A stretch of DNA of 64,000 bases from Bradyrhizobium semiaridum (lineage in GTDB: Bacteria; Pseudomonadota; Alphaproteobacteria; Rhizobiales; Xanthobacteraceae). Both the position numbers and the translations under genes were made by a program. Positions 61,363-64,000 of this stretch are shown here, one piece after another; within the stretch, counting starts at the first letter, position 1; each line of letters opens with the position of its first letter. The notes under the pieces were generated by a model. It saw nothing but the letters and a program-made list of their open reading frames with translations. It ran no database searches and was not told where the DNA came from. The DNA lies in assembly GCF_020329505.1 (NCBI RefSeq), contig NZ_JAGKJJ010000021.1:1-64000 (forward strand), in the 5' to 3' direction.

Positions 61363-61385
61363 ACATTGGACAAATTGTCCAATGT
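61363..61385. promoter_or_regulatory. Perfect 23-base palindrome between the MFS gene and cyoA
   Basis: ACATTGGACAA (61363-61373) and TTGTCCAATGT (61375-61385) flank a single A. It lies 61 bases before the cyoA start and 90 before the MFS start. Symmetry and length fit a dimeric repressor. The core ATTGG...CCAAT recalls GntR-family sites but with different spacing. Confidence 0.7.
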
Positions 61386-61446
61386 CCCGTTTGCTGCATC
61401 GCAGCTACCCCTTGGCGGAACTCATAAAATTCCAATGGGGTGAGCC

Positions 61447-62628
61447 GTGCGCGCCTTGAAATTATTGGCCTTATTGCCGTTTGCGGCCCTGCTCGGCGGG
61501 TGCGATTTCGTCGTCCTCGCGCCCGCCGGCGACATCGCCGCCCAGCAGCGGGACCTCGTCGTCATCTCCACCGTGCTGATGCTGATCATCGTGCTGCCGG
61601 TAATGGCGCTGACCGTGCTGTTCGCCTGGCGCTACCGCCAATCCAACACCGAGGCGGCCTACGAGCCGGAGTGGGATCATTCCACCCAGCTCGAGCTGGT
61701 GATCTGGTCGGCCCCGCTCCTGATCATCATCTGCCTCGGCGCGCTGACCTGGATGGGCACGCATCTGCTCGATCCCTACCGCTCGCTCGGCCGCATCGCC
61801 GCCGACAAGCCGATCGAGCGCAAGGACAGCGCGCTCGACGTCCAGGTGATCGCGCTCGACTGGAAGTGGCTGTTCATCTATCCGCAATACGGCGTCGCCG
61901 CCGTCAACGAGCTTGCCGCGCCGATCGACCGCCCGATCCGCTTCCGCATCACGGCCTCCTCCGTGATGAACTCGTTCTACATCCCGGCGCTGGCCGGCCA
62001 GATCTACGCCATGCCCGGCATGGAGACCAAGCTGCACGCGGTCTCCAACAAGGAAGGTACCTTCCGCGGCTTCTCCGCCAATTACAGCGGCGCCGGCTTC
62101 TCCGGCATGCATTTCGACTTCAAGAGCCTGTCGGCATCCGAGTTCGACAAATGGGTGGCCGCCGCCAAGGCGAGCAAGGACATGCTCGGCCGCAGCGACT
62201 ATCTGCAGCTCGAGCGTCCGAGCGAGAACGTGCCGGTGCGGCTCTACGGCACGGTCGACCGCGATCTCTACAAGGCGATCCTCAACATGTGCGTCGAGCC
62301 GGGCAAGATGTGCATGAGCGAGATGATGGCGATCGACGCCAAGGGTGGCCTCGGCCGCGAGGGCGTCAACAACACGCTGCCACTAACTTACGACAAATAC
62401 GCCCGCCGCGGCGCGCCGCTCGGCAGCGAGCCGACTTTCGTCGCCGGCATCTGCTCGATCGACGAGCTGAAGGATACGCCGCTGCGCGAGGTCACCGCGC
62501 CGCTCGACCTGACGCCGCTGCGCGGCGTCGGTCTGAGGCGCCCGCCGTTCTCTCCCGCTTTCTCCCCTGCTCATCCATCGTCGACGTCGCTGCTGCTGTC
62601 AGGCCAGCGTTCGAAATCAGAGTCCTGA
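61447..62628 (+). CDS. cyoA: Cytochrome o ubiquinol oxidase subunit II
   Basis: A 393-residue subunit of the quinol oxidase. It is a lipoprotein: LLALLPFAALLGGC, with Cys as the lipid anchor. Two membrane helices follow (VISTVLMLIIVLPVMALTVL and LELVIWSAPLLIIICLGALT). The cupredoxin domain has DWKWLFIYPQYGVAAVNELA and MNSFYIPALAGQIYAMPGME. It has no Cu-A cysteines, as expected for a quinol rather than a cytochrome c oxidase. The C terminus is an extended tail. GTG 61447 is used; GGGGTGAG upstream is the ribosome binding site. cyoB follows after 9 bases. Confidence 0.93.
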   Translation: MRALKLLALLPFAALLGGCDFVVLAPAGDIAAQQRDLVVISTVLMLIIVLPVMALTVLFAWRYRQSNTEAAYEPEWDHSTQLELVIWSAPLLIIICLGALTWMGTHLLDPYRSLGRIAADKPIERKDSALDVQVIALDWKWLFIYPQYGVAAVNELAAPIDRPIRFRITASSVMNSFYIPALAGQIYAMPGMETKLHAVSNKEGTFRGFSANYSGAGFSGMHFDFKSLSASEFDKWVAAAKASKDMLGRSDYLQLERPSENVPVRLYGTVDRDLYKAILNMCVEPGKMCMSEMMAIDAKGGLGREGVNNTLPLTYDKYARRGAPLGSEPTFVAGICSIDELKDTPLREVTAPLDLTPLRGVGLRRPPFSPAFSPAHPSSTSLLLSGQRSKSES

Positions 62629-62637
62629 GAGGGCCGC

Positions 62638-64000
62638 ATGTTCGACAATCCTGAACTCCTCAAGCTGATCTTCGGCCGCCTCACCCTGGACGCGCTGCCG
62701 ATCCACGAGCCGATCCTGGTCGGCACCTTCGCCGTGGTCGCGACCGGCGGCCTCGCGCTGCTCGCCATCATCACCTATTTCCGCCTCTGGGGCTATCTGT
62801 GGCGCGAGTGGTTCACCACCGTCGACCACAAGCGCATCGGCATCATGTACATGATCCTCGGCATCGTGATGCTGCTGCGCGGCTTCGCCGACGCCATCAT
62901 GATGCGCCTGCAGCAGGCGATTGCCTTCGGCGGCTCCGACGGCTACCTCCCGGCCCATCACTACGACCAGGTCTTCACCGCCCACGGCGTGATCATGATC
63001 TTCTTCGTGGCGATGCCGCTGGTCACCGGCCTGATGAACTACGTGATGCCGCTGCAGATCGGCGCCCGCGACGTCTCGTTCCCGTTCCTCAACAATTTCA
63101 GCTTCTGGATGACGGTCGGCGGTGCGGTGCTGGTGATGATGTCGCTGTTCGTCGGCGAATTCGCCCGCACCGGCTGGCTCGCCTACCCGCCACTATCCAA
63201 TATCGGCTACAGTCCCGATGTCGGCGTCGACTATTACATATGGGGCTTGCAGGTCGCCGGCGTCGGCACGACGCTATCGGGCATCAATTTGATCTGCACC
63301 ATCGTCAAGCTGCGCGCGCCTGGCATGACGATGATGAAGATGCCGGTGTTCACCTGGACCTCGCTCTGCACCAACGTGCTGATCGTCGCCTCCTTTCCGG
63401 TGCTGACGGCCGTGCTGGCGCTGCTCTCGCTCGACCGCTACATCGGCACCAACTTCTTCACGAACGACTTCGGCGGCAACCCGATGATGTACGTGAACCT
63501 GATCTGGATCTGGGGCCACCCCGAGGTCTACATCCTGGTGCTGCCGGCATTCGGCATCTTCTCCGAGGTGACCGCGACCTTCTCCGGCAAGCGGCTGTTC
63601 GGCTACACCTCGATGGTCTACGCCACGGTCGTCATCACCATCCTGTCTTATCTGGTCTGGCTGCATCACTTCTTCACAATGGGCTCCGGCGCCAGCGTGA
63701 ACTCGTTCTTCGGCATCACCACGATGATCATCTCGATCCCGACCGGCGCGAAGATGTTCAACTGGCTGTTCACTATGTATCGCGGCCGCATCCGCTTCGA
63801 GCTGCCGATGATGTGGACGGTGACCTTCATGCTGACCTTCGTGATCGGCGGCATGACCGGTGTGCTGCTCGCCGTGCCGCCGGCCGACTTCGTGCTGCAT
63901 AACAGCCTGTTCCTGGTCGCGCATTTCCATAACGTGATCATCGGCGGCGTGCTGTTCGGCCTGTTCGCCGGCATCAACTACTGGTTCCCGAAGGCGTTCG
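62638..64000 (+). CDS. cyoB: Cytochrome o ubiquinol oxidase subunit I, cut by the window end
   Basis: The first 454 residues of a subunit that normally has about 660. The frame stays open to base 64000. All haem and copper ligands in this part are present: HYDQVFTAHGVIMIFFVAMP (low-spin haem His), IWGHPEVYILVLPAFG (Cu-B His and the cross-linked Tyr), YLVWLHHFFTMG (two Cu-B His) and FLVAHFHNVIIGG (high-spin and low-spin haem His). It is the proton-pumping catalytic subunit and should be followed by cyoC and cyoD outside the window. ATG 62638 has GAGAGGG upstream and lies 9 bases after cyoA. Confidence 0.95.
   Translation, partial: MFDNPELLKLIFGRLTLDALPIHEPILVGTFAVVATGGLALLAIITYFRLWGYLWREWFTTVDHKRIGIMYMILGIVMLLRGFADAIMMRLQQAIAFGGSDGYLPAHHYDQVFTAHGVIMIFFVAMPLVTGLMNYVMPLQIGARDVSFPFLNNFSFWMTVGGAVLVMMSLFVGEFARTGWLAYPPLSNIGYSPDVGVDYYIWGLQVAGVGTTLSGINLICTIVKLRAPGMTMMKMPVFTWTSLCTNVLIVASFPVLTAVLALLSLDRYIGTNFFTNDFGGNPMMYVNLIWIWGHPEVYILVLPAFGIFSEVTATFSGKRLFGYTSMVYATVVITILSYLVWLHHFFTMGSGASVNSFFGITTMIISIPTGAKMFNWLFTMYRGRIRFELPMMWTVTFMLTFVIGGMTGVLLAVPPADFVLHNSLFLVAHFHNVIIGGVLFGLFAGINYWFPKAF

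Noticed and set aside
61363..61385. PdhR operator upstream of cyoA
   Set aside because: The ATTGG/CCAAT ends are present but nine bases lie between them instead of five, so PdhR is not supported.

Overview
The window looks like a chromosomal segment from a high-GC alphaproteobacterium of the Bradyrhizobium / Rhodopseudomonas group (Nitrobacteraceae). The reasons are the codon use, a Bradyrhizobium-style Omp barrel joined to an OprB-type porin, many aromatic and acyl-CoA catabolic genes with their own regulators, a cyo-type quinol oxidase, and gaps filled with several families of palindromic repeats. The assignment rests on recognising gene families; no database was searched. About 50 protein genes and one tRNA gene are supported. 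I see no insertion sequence, prophage, CRISPR array or rRNA.

Layout. 1-9 kb: tail of a frameshifted unknown gene, the porin fusion, an aromatic-ring flavin monooxygenase, a membrane-anchored GltB-like FMN protein, ferredoxin-NADP reductase and an orphan ATP-grasp protein. 9-17 kb: a decayed amino-acid-binding protein beside a DctA-type symporter, an NADP-dependent MDR oxidoreductase, an RND efflux pump with its adaptor, and a frameshifted cysteine-rich gene. 17.4-24 kb: an aromatic catabolic cluster converging on gentisate (aryl-CoA monooxygenase, aryl-CoA ligase, 3-hydroxybenzoate 6-hydroxylase, MarR regulator, maleylpyruvate isomerase, gentisate dioxygenase). 24-29.2 kb: a LysR-linked operon with an FAD oxidoreductase and a complete SsuABC/TauABC-like importer of unknown substrate. 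29.3-41.6 kb: mixed metabolic genes (enoyl-CoA hydratase, ketopantoate-reductase-like protein, SDR, racemase, hydrolase), a large di-haem cytochrome c, aspartase, a TPR protein, a PNPOx-like flavoprotein and a LysR gene that has lost its N terminus. 41.6-50 kb: tRNA-Arg(CCT), type III pantothenate kinase, a flavin monooxygenase divergent from a TetR regulator, a LuxR-type regulator, secreted proteins and small stress-type proteins. 50-57.5 kb: an acyl-CoA catabolic block (SDR, two acyl-CoA dehydrogenases, two enoyl-CoA hydratases, a VOC protein, a Liv-type binding protein). 57.6-64 kb: a nuclease-fold protein, an M48 metalloprotease lipoprotein, an MFS transporter, and cyoA followed by cyoB, which runs off the window.

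How the genes fit together. The best functional story is the gentisate cluster. Two feeder routes, a CoA-thioester route and direct 6-hydroxylation of 3-hydroxybenzoate, meet at gentisate dioxygenase. A palindrome in the divergent isomerase/dioxygenase promoter has a 13/15 match just upstream of the CoA-route operon, so the cluster-encoded MarR protein may control both. Other operator-like palindromes lie between the flavin monooxygenase and TetR genes (44289-44320) and between the MFS gene and cyoA (61363-61385). Four genes are broken. Two carry what looks like a single-base deletion, one an internal deletion with a frameshift, and one lacks its start and half of its DNA-binding domain. Sequencing error has to be excluded for the single-base cases.
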